Shown here: positions 60,716 to 64,000 of the stretch, one piece after another
How the letters are laid out: each line of letters begins with the position of its first letter
How positions within the stretch are numbered: the first letter of the stretch is position 1
Source: Erythroxylum novogranatense
Taxonomy: Eukaryota > Streptophyta > Magnoliopsida > Malpighiales > Erythroxylaceae
Reading direction: 5' to 3'
Length of the DNA: 64,000 nt
NCBI GenBank assembly: GCA_029891385.1
Contig: CM057228.1
Coordinates: 63,556,523 to 63,620,522, forward strand
The notes under the pieces: model-generated
What the model saw: the letters and a program-made list of their open reading frames with translations, nothing else
Told to the model about the DNA's origin: nothing
Databases searched by the model: none
Position numbers and translations under genes: made by a program

Positions 60716-63203
60716 CGCTAATATGAAGTTTTCAATTTCCTCCCTTAGAGACTAAATTGATCTTTGCATTCTTTATGGAAGTTGTAGAGCTTCCTTTTAG
60801 CTTTCTTTTGCTACCAAGTTTGTAAATTTTGGACTCTTCAGTCACAAGTTATGTATTTTGTGATTTTTGTCACGTTTTCCCTAATCCGACCCTCTTCATT
60901 CTTTTGCTTATAACTTTTCCGTCCGACATCCGATTGACTTGATTTTGAAGCGTTAGATTCCTAAGATATCCCTCTACCTCTTTATGAAAAATTTGTGAAT
61001 TTTTTAGATTAAATTGAGGTTGATTAAATTAATCAAAATGAGTCGGGAAATTTTCTAAACATAGTTCAGTGTTTTTAGAAATTCTCGATCTGTAGTGATC
61101 CGATTGAAGTAATTCTTGAGGAAAAATAAAATTAAGACATGGGGCTACAAGTTATATGAAGAAATGAATTTTCAATTTAGCCCCTAAGATTGTCAATTTC
61201 TTACTTGAAGTTCAGATTAGTGTTCGGTCTTGGATTAGTAAGATCTGAAGGTATTTTGGACATAAATTTTGCTCTAGTAATCCAAATGAGGTGATTCTTG
61301 CTTTGGATTAAACTACAGAAATATAGTTACAATTGTTATGAAGAAATCGAGTTTCAATTTTGTCTTTAAAAATGTCAATTTTAGGATGAAAATGTGTTAG
61401 CATAAGACAAGTCTGAAATATTTTGAGCATAACTTTTGATGTAGTGCTCCAAATTGGATGATTTTGGTGGCATTATGAAATTAAGACAATGATGAACATT
61501 TCTCTAGAAGGAAGTTTTGGAAAATTCCTTCAAATTTATGATTAGAAAAATGTCCTAAAGTAAGCTTGAATTAAGATGAGTTTAGGGGCAATTTTGGAAG
61601 TTTACTTAAAGGGTTAAGTTTGAAGGCTAATATGGAGGGGTATTCAGGTCTTTTGGCCTTCATTAATGAAATGGCACTAAGGGTTGCCGTTTAAAGCAAG
61701 AGGAAGGCACGAAATTGGCATGAAATAAGAACAAAACAAAAGAAATAAAAGAAGAGTGTCGTGGGAGTGGGAGAAGAAGAAGAGGAAATTAGGGTTTTGG
61801 AAAATTTGAAGATTATGAAGACTTTGGGGCTAAAGCAAGTAAGTATAAGTTTATTTCATCTTGTTTTGGTTAGATGAAACTCAAGTATAGCTTAATATGT
61901 GTAGGAAGTTGTTGATGAATGGTGTATGGAAATGTTTTAATCTTTTAGGGTTAGTGATCCAAGATAGATTTTGATGTTCTGTTAATGATATTGTGTTGAA
62001 ATGAGCTTAGAAATGAAGTAGAAGAGATGTTTTAATGTTAATATAGGTTATGTTTGAAAGATGGGAGAATTATGGATGAAGAATGTGAAAAAAAACAGGT
62101 TTCGGAGGATTCGGACTGCACGTCATGGCGCTCATGCCCTCGCCATGCATGCGCCCCGATTTTCTTCTGGCGCGAGCTTCTTTCCGCCGCGACGAGGACC
62201 CATTTTCTTGCACCGATATAGTTTGGTATTTTGAGCATAACTCTTGATGTAGATGTCCAAATGAGGTGATTTTTAATTAGTTGTAAACTAGAGACATAGG
62301 GCTACAAGTTGTTTGAAGAAATAAATTTTTGAATCAGTCTCTAAAGATCTCAAATTTTGGATGGAAGTTGAGTATAGATTATAGTTTCAGCAAAAGGATA
62401 GTCCCAACATGTTTGGAGTATAACTTCCATGTTTTTGAAACAAATTGAATGATTTTGGAGTCATTAGAAACTTAAGACAATGGCGAACATTTTTCTAGAA
62501 GAGAATATTACTAGATTTTGTCATCTATTTGATCATAGTGAGCATGAAAAATTGACCCGAATGTTTGGACTGTTGAAAGAGTTTGAGTTTTTAGAATTTA
62601 TCTTAGTGAATATACAATATATGGGTCCTCAAATTGTATTCCTTTTGAATGGGAATTTTGCATTTGATAAAGGGAATCAAGGAAGGAAAGAGGATCAAGA
62701 GGAGAAGCATCTTTTAAGCATGTATCCAAGCAAGGAAAGAGGAGTATGAACATGTTTCAAGCAAGGAATTAAGGTGGATACCTATTTATAATTAAGTAAA
62801 TAAGCCACTTTTGCTTTAATCGAATCAAGAAAATTTTAATGGTTTAAAATTGCACCATAAGTGTTGCATGAATTGTGTTTTGAATGAATTGTAAAATATG
62901 TTATATGTTTGCTACAGGAATTGTGTGATGTTTTATGAAAATGTTTTAGTTTGAAAAGAACGCATGTCTATACAATCATGTTTTTAAGAATGATTTTCAA
63001 GACTTATGTCAAGTATATGAAAAGAAAGTTTTCAAAAAAATGTGTCATTTGGGCAACAAGTTTTCAAGTTCATGAAATATGTGTTAAGTGGGTTTGTAGT
63101 AGTCCCTCAAGAACTGTCACGTGCACGTTGACCCAAGAATAGGCTTCTCCTGCCTGCCAGCTAGTGGCACGGATCTCCTTCAAGGACTCCCTCAAGTTTA
63201 CAG

Positions 63204-63234
63204 CTACACAGGACCATTATATGGGAAGGTGTAG
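63204..63234 (+). other. Two-tier hairpin in LTR F
   Basis: Outer CTACAC/GTGTAG, internal loops AGGA and GAAG, inner CCAT/ATGG, loop TAT. The inner pairs are those of A while the loops are those of C. Confidence 0.65.
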
Positions 63235-63448
63235 TGCGTCATGAAATTGGACTTACCCAAACCATTTTGCTATGTTATGTGATTATGACAAGTGAACAAG
63301 TTGATGCATACATGTTTTGTGATTTGCAAATGTGGCTACATGATGAGAATTTAAGAAACAAGTGTTTTATGGATTTCAACAAGGATTTTCTATGACAATA
63401 AATTTTGCAATGGTTTTGCTTATTTCTTTGTTATAAGCTGTTACCCAA

Positions 63449-63509
63449 GAGCTTTCGAGCTCACTCCCCTTTCATCCCCATCTCCAGGTAACGAGCAGGA
63501 GATCGGATG
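63449..63509 (+). other. GAGCT and CATCC hairpins in LTR F
   Basis: 63449-63462: GAGCT-TTCG-AGCTC. 63473-63509: CATCC/GGATG and ATCTCC/GGAGAT arms. Mirror order and orientation of 17604-17663, as expected for an LTR on the opposite strand. Confidence 0.6.
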
Positions 63510-64000
63510 AAAGAAAGTCAAAGCAACTGTTTATTTTTGTATTTGATGTGTTTTAAAGTAGATTGCAGTAAGAATAAGATTTGAGACTTTTGTTGATAAA
63601 TTATTTGGGTTTTGTATCCTGTGTATTCTAGATTTTGGTATTTATGTCGTATGTGGCTTGGAAATGCCATTAACATATTGTAAGCGTGTATTTCATATTG
63701 TAAATGAATTATGGAATTGTGTACGGATATGAAATGTGAATTTGTTTATGGATGGGATAAGAATGAATATGAAGAAGAAAATGTATTGAGGTTGGGGTTG
63801 ATGAATACCCTATTGGATATTGAATTTGCTTGATTAAAAAATGAAAACAAAAATTATACCAGTTTCGGATTGGTTTAGACTTATGGTTTCCAGCGCGATG
63901 TTTCCAAAATATTTGTTCTCGGATGTCGGAGTTAAGGTTTTGTTCTTCAGAGATATGATTGCTTTGATTCCGAGCCAATTCGTTTCGCTTTCGATCTCTT

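Larger units (their letters stand above)
59858..64000 (+). mobile_element. LTR F, C-related, runs off the window
   Basis: Starts TGTTGGACCCCAAAC. It reads as the reverse complement of the C-family plan: GC-rich CGCCGCGGCGA tract (60570-60715), a body of short conserved sentences, then the hairpin module (63116-63132, 63204-63234, 63449-63462, 63473-63509) and the start of the CGAAAGCG-type end. The sentence around CCAAATGAGGTGAT occurs twice (about 61275 and 62255) with a second GC-rich tract between (62118-62205), so part of the LTR is duplicated. An 89-codon frame at 62480-62749 has no recognisable domain and is not called a gene. Confidence 0.75.

Noticed and set aside
62480..62749. An 89-codon gene
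   Set aside because: Inside an LTR, no recognisable motif, and its start phrase is part of the conserved LTR text repeated near 61480.

Overview
This is repeat-rich nuclear DNA from a flowering plant, probably a eudicot and probably heterochromatic. No convincing host gene, rRNA or tRNA is visible. Almost every base can be assigned to LTR retrotransposons inserted into one another. The grounds are TG...CA ended LTRs, primer-binding sites complementary to initiator Met-tRNA, polypurine tracts, Ty3/gypsy and Ty1/copia protein motifs, and five matching 5-bp target-site duplications (TSDs) read directly from the sequence. Layout, left to right: (1) 1-3817, the 5' end of a minus-strand non-coding element D (internal region 1-1893, LTR 1894-3817), with a TATA-led 55-codon ORF at its left edge. 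(2) 3818-6808, a truncated LTR of the large 'C' family. (3) 6888-43834, a Ty3/gypsy chromovirus-like element A on the minus strand, TSD TTAAT, split into pol (9108-12956) and gag (40687-41421) by some 27.7 kb of later insertions. (4) Inside A, 12957-40686, a tandem non-autonomous element B: LTR 37893-40686, internal 34184-37892, LTR 31394-34183, then a second truncated internal copy. (5) Inside that second internal copy, a copia-type solo LTR (13946-15045, TSD AAATA) and element C (16796-31355, TSD CCATG). C consists of three 4.4-4.6 kb LTRs joined by two 554/553-bp internal segments with no genes. (6) 44510-54245, a complete but frameshifted Ty1/copia element on the minus strand, TSD CAATA. 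(7) 54353-64000, a plus-strand LTR E interrupted by a C-family solo LTR (55153-59711, TSD AGAGA) and by a plus-strand LTR F that runs off the window. How they work together: only A and the copia element carry recognisable enzymes, and both are broken. B, C and D have PBS sites but no genes. B and C also keep, next to their polypurine tracts, the motif that ends A's pol gene, so they look like passengers of chromovirus machinery. The most notable signals beyond the nest are (a) a set of short hairpins in the LTRs of families A, C and F, parts of which recur in B and D, whose stems change in a compensatory way, (b) recurring CAG/CTG versus CGA/TCG differences between repeat copies and in the copia reading frame, which look like a sequencing artefact, and (c) two independent tandem multimeric LTR elements in one locus. 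LTR and TSD positions are read directly; clade names, order of events and functions are inference.
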